Source: Taudactylus pleione (taxonomy: Eukaryota > Chordata > Amphibia > Anura > Myobatrachidae). From it: 64,000 nt of DNA. The position numbers were made by a program, and so were the translations under genes. Positions within the stretch are counted from its first letter, which is position 1. Every line of letters starts with the position of its first letter. The stretch spans positions 5,648,001 to 5,712,000 of the forward strand of contig JAUIMM010000483.1 in NCBI GenBank assembly GCA_031769625.1. Reading direction: 5' to 3'. Of this stretch, positions 1 to 11,475 are shown one piece after another. Under the pieces are notes generated by a model. The model ran no database searches and was not told where the DNA came from. It worked only from the letters and a program-made list of their open reading frames with translations.

Positions 1-3000
1 GAAGAGTGTACAGGTGCTGGGAAGAGTGTACAGGTGCTGGGAAGAGCATAGAGGTGCTGAGAAGAGCGTAGAGGTGCTGAGAAGAATGTAGAGGTGCAGA
101 GAGTGTACAGGTGCAGAGAGTGTACAGGTGCTGGGAAGAGCGTAGAGGTGCTGGGAAGAGTGTACAGGTGCTGGGAAGAGCGTAGATGTGCTGGAAAGAG
201 CGTAGAGGTGCTGGAAGAGTGTACAGGTGCAGAGAGGGTACAGGTGCTGAGAAGAGTGTCCCGGTGCTGGGAAGAGTGTACAGGTGCTGAGAGGGTACAG
301 GTGCTGAGAAGTGTCCCGGTGCTGTGAAGAGTGTCCCGGTGCTGGGAAGAGTGTACAGGTGCTGGGAGCATACAGGTGCTGGGAGCATACGCTGAGTGCG
401 TAGAGGTGGTGAGAAGAGCGTAGAGGTGCTTGGAAGAGCATAGAGGTGCTGGAAGAGTGTACAGGTGGAGAGAGGGTACAGGTGCTGAGAAGAGTGTACA
501 GGTGCTGGGAAGAGTGTACAGGTGCTGGGAAGAGCGTAGAGGTGCTGGGAAGAGTGTACAGGTGCAGAGAGTGTACAGGTGCTGGGAAGAGCGTAGAGGT
601 GCTGGGAAGAGTGTACAGGTGCTGGGAAGAGTGTACAGGTGCTGGGAAGAGCGTAGAGGTGCTGGGAAGAGCGTAGAGGTGCTGGAAGAGTGTACAGGTG
701 CAGAGAGGGTACAGGTGCTGAGAAGAGTGTCCCGGTGCTGGGAAGAGTGTACAGGTGCTGAGAGGGTACAGGTGCTGGGAAGAGTGTCTCGGTGCTGGGA
801 AGAGTGTACAGGTGCTGGGAGCATACAGGTGCTGGGAGCATACGCTGAGTGCGTAGAGGTGGTGAGAAGAGCGTAGAGGTGCTGGGAAGAGCGTAGAGGT
901 GCTGGGAAGAGCATAGAGGTGCTGGAAGAGTGTACAGGTGCAGAGAGGGTACAGGTGCTGAGAAGAGTGTACAGGTGCTGGGAAGAGTGTACAGGTGCTG
1001 GGAAGAGCATAGAGGTGCTGGGAAGAGTGTACAGGTGCAGAGAGTGTACAGGTGCTGGGAAGAGCGTAGAGGTGCTGGAAAGAGTGTACAGGTGCTGGGA
1101 AGAGTGTACAGGTGCTGGGAAGAGTGTAGAGGTGCTGGGAAGAGCGTAGAGGTGCTGGAAGAGTGTAGAGGTGCAGAGAGGGTACAGGTGCTGGGAAGAG
1201 TGTCCCGGTGCTGGGAAGAGTGTCCCGGTGCTGGGAAGAGTGTCCCGGTGCTGGGAAGAGCATACAGGTGCTGAGAGCGTACAGGTGCTGAGAATAGCGT
1301 AGAGGTGCTGAGAAGAGCATAGAGGTGCTGAGAAGAATGTAGAGGTGCTGGGAAGAGTGTACAGGTGCAGAGAGTGTACAGGTGCTGGGAAGAGCGTAGA
1401 GGTGCTGGGAAGAGTGTACAGGTGCTGGGAAGAGTGTACAGGTGCTGGGAAGAGCGTAGAGGTGCTGGGAAGAGCGTAGATGTGCTGGAAGAGTGTACAG
1501 GTGCAGAGAGGGTACAGGTGCTGAGAAGAGTGTCCCGGTGCTGGGAAGAGTGTCCAGGTGCTGAGAGGGTACAGGTGCTGAGAAGAGTGTCCCGATGCTG
1601 GGAAGAGTGTCCCGGTGCTGGGAAGAGTGTCCCGGTGCTGGGAAGAGCATACAGGTGCTGAGAGCGTACAGGTGCTGAGAAGAGCGTAGAGGTGCTGAGA
1701 AGAGCGTAGAGATGCTGAGAAGAATGTAGAGGTGCTGAGAAGAGTGTACAGGTGCAGAGAGTGTACAGGTGCTGGGAAGAGCGTAGAGGTGCTGGGAAGA
1801 GTGTACAGGTGCAGAGAGGGTACAGGTGCTGAGAAGAGTGTCCCGGTGCTGGGAAGAGTGTAGAGGTGCTGAGAAGAATGTAGAGGTGCTGAGAAGAGGG
1901 TACAGGTGCAGAGAGTGTACAGGTGCTGTGAAGAGCGTAGAGGTGCTGGGAAGAGCGTAGAGGTGCTGGAGGAGTGTACAGCTGCTGGGAAGAGTGTACA
2001 GGTGCTGGGAAGAGCGTAGAGGTGCTGGAAGAGTGTACAGGTGCAGAGAGGGTACAGGTGCTGAGAAGAGTGTCCCGGTGCTGGGAAGAGTGTCCCGGTG
2101 CTGGGAAGAGCATACAGGTGCTGAGAGCGTACAGGTGCTGAGAAGAGCGTAGTGGTGCTGGGAAGAATGTAGAGGTGCTGAGAAGAATGTAGAGGTGCTG
2201 AGAAGAGTGTACAGGTGCAGAGAGTGTACAGGTGCTGGGAAGAGCGTAGAGGTGCTGGGAAGAGCGTAGAGGTGCTGGAAGAGTGTACAGGTGCAGAGAG
2301 GGTAGAGGTGCTGAGAAGAGTGTCCCGGTGCTGGGAAGAGTGTCCCGGTGCTGGAAAGAGTGTCCCGGTGCTGGGAAGAGCATACAGGTGCTGAGAGTGT
2401 ACAGGTGCTGAGAAGAGCGTAGAGGTGCTGAGAAGAGCGTAGAGGTGCTGAGAAGAATGTAGAGGTGCTGGGAAGAGTGTACAGGTGCAGAGAGTGTACA
2501 GGTGCTGGGAAGAGCGTAGAGGTGCTGGTAAGAGTGTACAGGTGCTGGGAAGAGTGTACAGGTGCTGGGAAGAGCATAGAGGTGCTGGGAAGAGCTTAGA
2601 GGTGCTGGGAAGAGCGTAGAGGTGCTGGAAGAGTGTACAGGTGCAGAGAGGGTACAGGTGCTGAGAAAGTGTCCCGGTGCTGGGAAGAGTGTACAGGTGC
2701 TGAGAGGGTACAGGTGCTGAGAGGAGTGTCCCGGTGCTGGGAAGAGTGTCCCGGTGCTGGGAAGAGTGTACAGGTGCTGGGAGCATACAGGTGCTGGGAG
2801 CATACGCTGAGTGCGTAGAGGTGGTGAGAAGAGCGTAGAGATGCTGGGAAGAGCGTAGAGGTGCTTGGAAGAGCATAGAGGTGCTGGAAGAGTGTACAGG
2901 TGCAGAGAGGGTACAGGTGCTGAGAAGAGTGTACAGGTGGTGGGAAGAGTGTACAGGTGCTGGGAAGAGCGTAGAGGTGCTGGGAAGAATGTACAGGTGC

Positions 3001-4030
3001 AGAGAGTGTACAGGTGCTGGGAAGAGTGTACAGGTGCTGGGAAGAGCGTAGAGGTCCTGGGAAGAGCGTAGAGGTGCTGGAAGAGTGTACAGGTGCAGAG
3101 AGGGTACAGGTGCTGAGAAGAGTGTCCCGGTGCTGGGAAGAGTGTCCCGGTGCTGGGAAGAGCATACAGGTGCTGAGAGCGTACAGGTGCTGAGAAGAGC
3201 GTAGAGGTGCTGAGAAGAATGTAGAGGTGCTGGGAAGAGTGTACAGGTCCAGAGAGTGTACAGGTGCTGGGAAGAGCGTAGAGGTGCTGGGAAGAGTGTA
3301 CAGGTGCTGGGAAGAGTGTACAGGTGCTGGGAAGAGCGTAGAGGTGCTGGAAGAGTGTACAGGTGCAGATAGGGTACAGGTGCTGAGAAGAGTGTCCCGG
3401 TGCTGGGAAGAGTGTACAGGTGCTGAGAGGGTACAGGTGCTTAGAAGAGTGTCCCGGTGCTGGGAAGACTGTCCCGGTGCTGGGAAGACTGTCCCGGTGC
3501 TGGGAAGCGCATACAGGTGCTGAGAGCGTACAGGTGCTGAGAAGAGCGTAGAGGTGCTGAGAAGAGCGTAGAGGTGCTGAGAAGAATGTAGAGGTGCTGA
3601 GAAGAATGTAGAGGTGCTGAGAAGAGCATAGATGTGCTGAGAAGAGCGTAGAGGTGCTGAGAAGAGCGTAGAGGTGCTGGGAAGAGTGTACAGGTGCAGA
3701 GAGTGTACAGGTGCTGGGAAGAGTGTACAGGTGCTGAGATGAACGTACAGGTGCTGGAAAGAACGTACAGGTGCTGGGAACGTACAGGTGCTGGCAGCGT
3801 ACAGGTGCGGGAAGCTTACAGGTGCTGAAAAGAGCGTACAGGTGCTTTGAGCGTACAGGTGCTGAGAAGAGCGTACAGGTGCTTTGAGCGTACAGGTGCT
3901 GAGAAGAGCGTACAGGTGCGGGGAGTTTACAGGTGCTGAGAAGAGCGTACAGGTGCTGAAAAGAGCGTACAGGTGCTTTGAGCGTACAGGTGCTGAGAAG
4001 AGCGTAGAGGTGCTGGGAGTGTACAGGTGC
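1..4030. repeat. Purine-rich minisatellite, ~20-bp unit, 4 kb
   Basis: About 200 imperfect copies of a unit like GTACAGGTGCTGGGAAGAGT, mixed with shorter variants (GTGCAGAGAG, GTCCCGGTGCTGG). Higher-order structure is visible: a marker block containing GCTGAGTGCG recurs at 391, 844 and 2806, and whole runs of variants are repeated around it. The last ~300 bp (3730-4030) are more diverged, as expected at an array edge. The array starts before the window. The unit is not a multiple of three, so open frames across it change repeat phase; I see no evidence of translation. Confidence 0.95.
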
Positions 4031-4512
4031 TAAACATCACAGCAGAAGACAGTTACACAATTCTGACTCATAGTCATTGTGTGTATTTCTAGATAAAATA
4101 GGGTAATGTACATATTAGAAAAAAAATTATTACTTTGAGATAACCTTAAATAACTCATTTTGTCGCCAAAAAACAGAATACATCTATATTATTTTTGTCT
4201 GACTGGTTTTATGCTGTTCCTATAGGTGATTTGTTTATTGCAGTGGAAAGATTTACCGCTATTGAATCCTATTTTCCAGCCTCGTCTTGCCTGCAATCTA
4301 TCAAAAATAGACGTTGTTAAAGAGTAATATCTCATCTATTTTCTGTAAAGAGATTCATCGTTTTGGGTATAGGAGAAAAACTTTCTCTGAAGAAACAATT
4401 ATTTTATTCTTTTTGTTGCCGTTCTGTTTGATACGTTACGTCACTTTTGCTAAGTTGAAAACCGGGGTTTGTTAAGTTTGGCCTAACTTTTCTAACTTTG
4501 TTGTTTTCTTAG
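1..4512 (+). other. CDH13: CDH13 intron (3' part), upstream of first exon
   Basis: Non-coding. It holds the ~20-bp minisatellite to about 4030, then 480 bp of unremarkable AT-rich intron with a normal branch/pyrimidine region before the acceptor at 4512. I see no other gene. The intron begins before the window. Confidence 0.9.
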
Positions 4513-4695
4513 TTTCAAGCCACAGTAAAGGAAGGAGTCACTGGAGTGATGGTAAACTTAACTGTGAATGATAAGGACGATCCCAACACGGGTGCTTGGA
4601 AGGCGGTGTATACTATCATTAACGGAAACCCCGGACAGAGCTTTGAAATTCACACCAATCCAAACACAAACGAGGGGATGCTTTCTGTGGTTAAA
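4513..4695 (+). CDS. CDH13: CDH13 (T-cadherin) internal exon, EC3 N-terminal half
   Basis: Internal coding exon of 183 bp, 61 codons, phase 0 at both ends. Acceptor: pyrimidine-rich tract ending TTGTTTTCTTAG at 4512. Donor: AAA|GTAAGC at 4695/4696. The translation starts FQATVKEG and includes [18 protein letters not shown] and ends EGMLSVVK; I recognise this as T-cadherin, roughly human residues 368-428, with only scattered substitutions. T-cadherin is a GPI-anchored, Ca2+-dependent adhesion protein of the cell surface that lacks the transmembrane and cytoplasmic parts of classical cadherins and also binds adiponectin and LDL. Visible family features are the Ca2+-ligating acid in VKEG, the acidic NDKDDP motif, and an NLT N-glycosylation sequon. 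Length and phase match the corresponding classical-cadherin exon as I remember it. The ATG inside the exon is not a start codon. The exon continues directly into the one at 14197. Confidence 0.96.
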
Positions 4696-5856
4696 GTAAG
4701 CTGCCATCTTCTTTTATATCATGTAACCATGTGATTTCTAAGGACATGTACGAAACGCATCAAAGAATATAAAGGGATTAATACCAAAATTATTTTGGTA
4801 ATCTAAAATCATGCTATACGTTATCATTATACTGTCATTTGCTGGAGAAACTCCTGATAATTGCCGAAGGATATTCTACATGAAATTGGCCATTGAAAGC
4901 TCAGACAGTCCTACTGGCACGTGGCAGGTACAGTAGTTTGCGAATAGATGAGCATCTGTAAATATAGAAACACTCAGTACATTACACAGTTAAAGATGTT
5001 GCTAGGGAAGATCAACTATTCGTACTAGTCATATGGCAACATCAGTGTGTTTCTGAGTTTTCCAATGCTTGTTTCAGGCAGGAGTCCTATTTTAAGTGTG
5101 AGAAGCATATGATGTTGTACAAAATATTCATTTTTCAGTAAAGTTAGACTTTAATCTAAGGCGCGACTTGTTCCCACAATCTGTGGAACAAATAGGAAAC
5201 TGTAGACAAATCTGATTGCTCCTTGGCCTCTGTATAATATCAATTCAGTATTAACTCACTTGATTTGGGATAGAAGATCCTGACTTGGATTGAAAGTACA
5301 TAACAATATGTAAAAGCCATAATCATGCATGTGCTTTTAGGAGTCGGTCTGTTAGTTTGGGCTCACGGAACTGTGTCTAACTAGTGCAGTACAGTATAGT
5401 CTATACTGCATGTATGTAACCATTCTGATTTCACTATGACACTTAAGCACATTGCTCCTATTATCATTTGCGAATGTTCAATACAGCACATGTAGTACAG
5501 GCCTTGCTGATAATGAAGGTATCTCCTACAGTAAGGGTGCAGTAGACAGGAGTAGAGATACTGTAATTTGTAAGGCCACAGGCAAAAGGCCTGATGACAG
5601 ACACGGGGAGGGGGGGGGGCAGCTAAGACAAAGAATGGGGGCAGAAGGCACACCAACAAGAGGACATAAGTTGTGTAGGGACCGTGTAGACTTGAAGGTG
5701 ATGAAATAGGTTGGGTGGTTGCAACTAGTGTTATCCTTCTGCGTTGTAGTTACACTAATGAGATGTGACATATATTACACTTACTGTATCCTTCAGTGTC
5801 AGACCCCACTGACCCCATCCCATTGCTCACCCTGCCTTAAATTCATACCAATCACT

Positions 5857-5985
5857 CTGGGGTCTATTCATCATCACTTCATTTTTGCAAAAGCAGGTGA
5901 AAATGAAAATTTTCACCTGCAATTGTAAAAATTTAATGTTCGGGCCATTCATCAAGAAGGTAAAGCAGGAGATATCACAGATATC
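5857..5985. repeat. Hairpin-containing element flanking the 62-bp array
   Basis: Starts with a GGGGTCTATTCATCATCA-like terminus typical of the local MITEs. It contains a perfect hairpin at 5895-5922 (GCAGGTGAAAAT / ATTTTCACCTGC) and a second at about 5961-5998 pairing AAGGTAA..GGAGATATC with GATATCTCC..TTACCTT. The right arm of the second hairpin is what has been amplified in the adjacent array. Confidence 0.6.
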
Positions 5986-6770
5986 TCCTAATTACCTTCC
6001 TCTCCCGGAATGGCCAGCTGTCCCCATACACTAGTATCACAGATATCTCCTGCTTACCTTCCTCTTGTGGAATGGCCCGCTGTCCCCATACACTAGTATC
6101 ACAGATATCTCCTGCTTACTTTCCTCTCCCAGAATGGCCCACTGTCCCCATACACTAGTATCACAGATATCTCCTACTTACCTTCCGCTCCCGGAATGGC
6201 CGGCTGTCCCCATACACTAGTATCACAGATATCTCCTGCTTACCTTCCTCTTGTGGAATGGCCCGCTGTCCCCATACACTAGTATCACAGATATCTCCTA
6301 CTTACCTTCCTCTCCCAGAATGGCCCACTGTCCCCATACACTAGTATCACAGATATCTCCCGCTTACCTTTCTCCTGTGGAATGGCCCGCTGTCCCCATA
6401 CACTAGTATCACAGATATCTCCTACTTACCTTCCTCTCCCAGAATGGCCCACTGTCCCCATACACTAGTATCACAGATATCTCCCACTTACCTTTCTCCT
6501 GTGGAATGGCCCGCTGTCCCCATACACTAGTATCACAGATATCTCCTGCTTACCTTCCTCTTGTGGAATGGCCTGCTGTCCCCATACACTACTATCACAG
6601 ATATTTCCTACTTACCTTCCTCTGGCGGAATGGCCCGCTGTCCCCATACACTAGTATCACAGATATCTCCTACTTACCTTCCTCTGGTGGAATGGCCCGC
6701 TGTCCCCATACACTAGTATCACAGATATCTCCTACTTACCTTCCTCTTGCGGAATCACTAGTATGGGGAC
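5975..6770. repeat. 62-bp tandem array (~12.5 copies)
   Basis: Unit of 62 bp containing CACTAGTATCACAGATATCT, then CTTACCTTCCTCT and GGAATGGCCCGCTGTCCCC. The CACTAG landmark falls at 6029, 6091 and 6153, giving the period. The sequence just after the array (CACTAGTATGGGGACA, 6757-6772) is the reverse complement of the unit's TGTCCCCATAC segment. The array is therefore an expansion of one arm of a foldback structure. Confidence 0.92.
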
Positions 6771-7123
6771 AGAATTCATCAAGCTCCGAAATTTTGTAAT
6801 TTTTTTGGAGCTTGATTGTGGTAGCATTCGCCACCTTCAGATGGTGTTTGCTACCACTACTCGTTCCTTCCCTATGGGAAGGAGTACCGGGTCGTGAAGA
6901 GGGATCCTTTCGGATCCCTCCACCCCTGTCCTGCTCCTTCTGCCAGATGTCGGGGCTCTTGTGCTCATGCATGGAGCAGTGAAGCCGCTCGCTGGTACAG
7001 CTGATTTTTGAATCAGCTTTTTCAGTGCCAGAGTAATGATGAATTGCGCCGGCGTCCGTGGCAAGTCAGTGTGTCAATAATCTGGTTCCGTTAGGACCTT
7101 GATAATTAACATCATGAATAGGC
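6771..7123 (-). mobile_element. Hairpin-chain MITE, ATTCATNA family, copy 1
   Basis: A run of consecutive short hairpins: ATCAAGCTCC/GGAGCTTGAT, GTGGTAG/CTACCAC (6818-6824 with 6851-6857), TTCCTTCCC/GGGAAGGA, AGGGATCC/GGATCCCT and GCTGATT/AATCAGC. It ends in GATAATTAACATCATGAATAGGCCCC. Read on the other strand it matches the element at 10732-11160 hairpin by hairpin. It carries no coding capacity. No clean target duplication is visible. Confidence 0.75.
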
Positions 7124-7402
7124 CCCTCTATCTGAAATTTTTTTAACTCTGATAAGATCTTACAACATTAAAATATAGTCAATTGATAGATCATTCAAAT
7201 GGGGTAGCTGCATAGTGGGGATTGTGGTCCCTTAATAAGTGAGTGGTCCCATAATATGGGACAGTCTAGGGCTACTGTCGGAGGCGTGAACACGTCATCC
7301 GTTATCAGCGCACGAATACAACTCTCATTATTATTACGTTGTGTTCTCCGTCTATGTGATGCGGGGATTTCCCATCATCTGTCTCCCGTCCATCTCATCT
7401 GC

Positions 7403-7915
7403 GATGCAGAGCACAGCCCCACCGTAATCATCTGCACAGCCCCACCGCAATCATCTACACAGCCCCACCGTAATCATCTGCACAGCCCCACCGTAATCAT
7501 CTGCACAGCCCCACCGCAATCATCTGCACAGCCCCACCGCAATCATCTGCACAGCCCCACCTCAATCATCTGCACAGCCCCCACCGCAATCATCCGCAAC
7601 GCCCCACCGTAATCATCTGCACAGCTCCCACCGCAATCATCTGCACAGCTCCCACCGCAATCATCTGCACAGCCCCACCGTAATCATCTGCACAGCCCCA
7701 CCGTAATCATCTGCACAGCCCCACCGTAATCATCTGCACAGCCCCACCGCAATCATCTGCACAGCCCCACCGTAATCATCTGCACAGCCCCACCGCAATC
7801 ATCTGCACAGCCCCACCGCAATCATCTGCACAGCCCCACCGCAATCATCTGCACAGCCCCCACCGCAATCATCTGCACAGCCCCACCGCAATCATCTGCA
7901 CAGCCCCCACCGTAA
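7403..7915. repeat. 23-bp minisatellite (~22 copies)
   Basis: Unit CAGCCCCACCGYAATCATCTG plus CA, 23 bp, with a T/C polymorphism at one position and occasional CCCC/CCCCC length changes. Pyrimidine-rich on the + strand. It ends abruptly at unique sequence near 7916. Confidence 0.95.
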
Positions 7916-8202
7916 TGACACTGACAAACAGCAGCACATTACAGATGGGGAATGTTCCTGCCACGGTGTATACAAAATATATGAAGGGTTCCTGCTTTCA
8001 TCTCTGTGTTCATCCATTTTTAATAACTCTTTGTTTATCTTTGTCATTACTCTGCTGGGATTAAAAATGATGATATATACATTGCGGCTCATACACAGTC
8101 CTGTCCTATAATGATTGCATTATTCCGTTCTGCTTCCATGAATGTGGGAGGGGAGCAGTAATCGAGTAACGGAGAGAATCTCCAGGGCGAGGATAAGAGA
8201 CA

Positions 8203-8400
8203 TAGGGCCGTATTCAATTAGCGCCGAAAAAATGTTTTCGGCTAAAAAGTTTCGCCGGTGAGGTCATTTCGCCAGCGGAAACTTATTTCCATATTCAATT
8301 GTGGAGACTTTTCGGCAGTATGGAAACGCAATGCAATGTACCTGGCAGAAAAGATTCACCTATGAATAGCTGTCGAAAAAAAGTGCAGAATTGCGGTTTT
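8203..8400. mobile_element. Probable left end of a MITE (TATTCAATTAGCGCCG)
   Basis: Begins AGGGCCGTATTCAATTAGCGCC and contains hairpins GCCGAAAA/TTTTCGGC and GTTTCGC/GCGGAAAC. The start resembles other TATTCA-type termini in the window, but I could not find a matching right end, so the extent is a guess. Confidence 0.35.
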
Positions 8401-9119
8401 GGGGTGTAAAGGTGAGGAAACCACCCTGTACCCTTAGGACAGTTCCCCAAAGGTAAACTGCATTAAAAAAAATCCTTAAATAATGAAAAGAACACCCCAA
8501 AAATTGTATTTGAAAAAGGGGGTGAAAAAGTACAAAGTTGGGGTACAAACACTTTGGGCGGGGTCTGCAAGTATGGGGGAGGTTTCTTTGGTTATTTCAG
8601 GTGCTTGCTGAAGGTGCGTTTTTTAAAACCTCACTTTTGCGATTTTTAACCATGCTTGCACCCATTATCATGTACCCCAAATTTGCTGTGAGTACTTATT
8701 TTCACCAAAAAAACCTGCTAAATGCTATTCTTCACCACTAATGCAAAGACGCTAATTAGCAGCTATTGAGATCATTTAAGTACCCCAAATACCTTCAGCA
8801 GGCCTATTCTGGGGGTATTTATAGTGATATCCAATGTCAGTGCATCTTTTGGGGGATGTCAGGCTGATTTCCCCAAATCTACAGAAAAAAAAGGGGTTTT
8901 CCCCCCAGCACACTGCAGCAAAATCAACAAAAATATTTGAATCCTACATGATGATAGGAATTGAGAGGTATTGGTATACATACATTTGCAAATATATGAA
9001 TAAGCGCTGGGCCAACGTCAAGGCTCCTCTATACCAGCGTCCCTAACATTATGGGGTTCACGTCCGAGATGCAGGGAACCCCAAAAGAATCCAGCTCAGT
9101 GTAAACCCCACCCTTTACA

Positions 9120-9886
9120 AGCACCTGTGCAATGTCAATAGGTTTAGGCTGCTGGGGAAAGGTTAGGTTTAGGCACTAGGGGGCAAGGGTTTGGGGTTAG
9201 GATTATGCACTGGGGGGAGGGTTATGTTTAGGCTGCAGGGGAAAGGTTAGGTTTAGGCACTAGGGGGCAAGGGTTTGGGGTTAGGATTATGCACTGGGGG
9301 GAGGGTTAGGGGTAGGCTGCGGGGGAAAGGTTGGGTTGAGGCACTGGGGGGGTTAGGGTTAAGTACTAAGGGGGGAGGGTTAGGTGTAGGCTGCGTGGGA
9401 TGGTTAGGCACTAGGGGGGAGGGTTAGGCACTAGGGGGGAAGGGTTAGGGATAGGTACTGGGTAGGGTTAGGGTTATGGCCCGTACACACGGTACGATGA
9501 CAATGATCCTATCATTAAAATCTGACAGTTTATGGGCCCTGCTAACGACGCGCGTCCACGTATGGTAGTTGACAACGAACTACCGTCGTCTGTGCAAGCA
9601 GGCAGATCTGGTCGATATTGACCATGTCAGCCTGTTTACTATAGGGACCCGCGATCGTTGTTTGCGGGTCGTTATAGTAATGGGGGGTCTGCTGCATTTG
9701 CTGGATGCTCGATCCAGCACATGCAGAACGATCAGACAACGATCGTCTGATCGTTATCTGATCGTTGCTGTCGTACCAGGTGTACGCAGCATTAGGCACT
9801 AGGGAGGGAGGGTTAGGTGTAGGCTGCGGGGGGGAAGGTTAGGTTTAGGCTGCGGAGGGTTAGGGTTAGGATACTTACCGACAGGT
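9120..9886. repeat. G-rich TTAGG-like degenerate repeat, interrupted by a MITE
   Basis: Irregular repeats of GGTTAGGCACTAGGGGGGAGG and GTTTAGGCTGCGGGGGA from 9125 to 9476 and from 9792 to 9870, followed by ATACTTACCGACAGG (9871). Despite TTAGGG-like motifs it is not a telomeric tract: unit length varies and GGCACT/GGCTGC spacers recur. The element at 9477-9791 splits it. The same family recurs at 11165, 29640, 44080 and 49800. Confidence 0.8.
9477..9791. mobile_element. MITE with ~20-bp TIRs and TTA target duplication
   Basis: The terminal repeats TGGCCCGTACACACGGTACG and (reverse complement) TGCTGCGTACACCTGGTACG are imperfect inverted repeats. Direct TTA flanks lie at 9474-9476 and 9792-9794, inside the G-rich repeat. 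The interior is again a series of hairpins (GACCCGC/GCGGGTC, TGCTGGAT/ATCCAGCA, GATCAGAC/GTCTGATC). A 3-bp TTA duplication is typical of PIF/Harbinger; no transposase is present. Confidence 0.8.
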
Positions 9887-10019
9887 GTCCTAACCCTATC
9901 TGGATGCCAGCTTCCAATACCCAACCCCCTATATGTACTGCACGTGTATAGTGTAAATGCTTCACCTTATTTAACAAGAGGGAAAGTAAGCACTGACTTC
10001 TGCTGCAGTCCTTCTAATT

Positions 10020-10330
10020 TTGCACTGTACTGCAATACCCATGCACTGAAATACCCATACACTGCACTGCAATACCCACACAATGCACTGCAATACCCAC
10101 ACAATGCAATGCAATACCCATACAATGCACTGCAATACTCACGCACTGAAATACCCATACACTGCACTGCAATACCCACACAATGCAATGCAATACTCAC
10201 GCACTGCAATACCCATAGAATGCACCTCAATACCCAAACACTGCACTGCAATACCCCCGCACTGCAATACCCACACACTGCACCTCAATACCCATACAAT
10301 GCACTGCAATACCCATACACTGCAATGGGG
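10020..10330. repeat. 21-bp minisatellite (~14 copies)
   Basis: Unit GCAATACCCACACAATGCACT with variants (ACTGAAATACCC, ACCTCAATACCC). The 21-bp period keeps frames open on both strands, which explains the apparent reading frames. I see no codon or start-site evidence for a gene. Confidence 0.9.
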
Positions 10331-10731
10331 AATTCAAAGAGGTGCAATTTATTAACCGGTGAAAAGCCCATCTTTTTGCAGTTTGAGCAAAACAACATAA
10401 TGCCATGTTAGGATGGCATTATGCTTACTGACGTTCCTGTCGGCATCCTCTTGGGGACTGATAGTGAATTGGATCTAGCCCATTACACAGCTGCAAATAG
10501 CGAGTTTTAGCACACAGAAGCAATCAATGCGAATCTATACATTTCTTCGTATCTCTGGCCAAAGGTTAGCTTGTTGCTGACATATCTCGAGTACTCCGCA
10601 TGGGGCAGATGCAAGTTCCGATACGAAGGATGACGGTTGGATGGAGTAGCAGTGGGCGGAGAGGCTTCCCACTTGAAGCCGCACGGATCCTCGCATTAGC
10701 GCTATGGAAAGTTGTGTTAGCACTAGGGGGC

Positions 10732-11160
10732 CTATTCATGATGTTAATTATCAGGGTCCAAAGGGACCCCGATAGTTAACATTCCAACTCGGCCCAGCCA
10801 CCGGAGCAGTTCAGCATTGCTCCGGCGCGGTGGCAGCTGATGTGAAATCAGCTGCCCACGCGAACGGCTTCACTGCTCCTTTTCGGAGCAGTGAATCTCT
10901 TCACTGCTCCTGTCGGAGCAGTGACGGCGGTGCGCATGTGCGACCTACAGGTCACGCATGCGCACAAGAGCTCCGACGTCCGACGGAAGGTGCTGGACAG
11001 GGGCAGAGGGATCCGAAAGGATCCCTTCTCGCAACTCGGCCCTTCTTCCCATAGTTAAGAACGGGTTGCGAACTTCAAGCGGGGGTATTCGCCATCTGAA
11101 GATGGTGAATGCCCCCGCAGTCAAGATCCGAAAATATAATATTTTCGGAGCTTGATAAAT
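10732..11160 (+). mobile_element. Hairpin-chain MITE, ATTCATNA family, copy 2
   Basis: Starts GGGCCTATTCATGATGTTAA and ends GGAGCTTGATAAATTC. Successive stems include GTTAA../..TTAAC, GCAGCTGAT/ATCAGCTGC, CACTGCTCC/GGAGCAGTG twice, GTGCGCATG../..CATGCGCAC, AGGGATCC/GGATCCCT, GCGGGGG/CCCCCGC (11079-11085 with 11112-11118) and TCCGAAAATAT/ATATTTTCGGA. Opposite orientation to the copy at 6771-7123. Unusually GC-rich against the surrounding intron. Non-coding. Confidence 0.8.
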
Positions 11161-11475
11161 TCTGTTTAGGTTTAGGGCTCCCGGGGGGGACATAAGGTTA
11201 GGCACCCCCCCCGGGAGGTTAGGGTTCGGCTAGGGGAAGGGAGGGTTAGGCACCCCTGGAGGGGACAAGGTTAGGACGAGGAAGTGGGGGTTAGGTTTAG
11301 GCACTTAGAGGGGGGATTAGGGTTAGGCACTGGGGGGAAGGTTAGGGTTAGGCACCCCTAAGGAGGGTAAAATGTAGGGGGGGAGGTTAGGTTAGTGAAT
11401 ACTTACCTGGGGATGATCTGGATTTTCACCCATGTCCGGCAGCCGCTGGCGGGGTTCCAACCACCGGGCAGGCGT
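11161..11475. repeat. G-rich TTAGG-like repeat block with antisense GTAAGTAT
   Basis: Degenerate repeats of GGTTAGGCACCCC and GGGAGGTTAGGGTTAGG from about 11165 to 11395, then ATACTTACCTGG at 11399-11410 (reverse complement of a consensus splice donor) and a GC-rich tail with CGGCAGCCGCTGGCGGGG. Same family as 9120-9886. Confidence 0.75.

Noticed and set aside
94..3629. Cys/Glu/Arg-rich repeated peptides
   Set aside because: The ~20-bp unit shifts frame each repeat and the frames end at random variants; intronic minisatellite.
7405..7915. Regular repeats considered as a CRISPR-like array
   Set aside because: There are no unique spacers; units are contiguous, and the context is a vertebrate intron.
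9120..9480. Possible interstitial telomere
   Set aside because: TTAGGG words are irregular, with constant GGCACT/GGCTGC spacers; the family occurs five times with transposon-like flanks.
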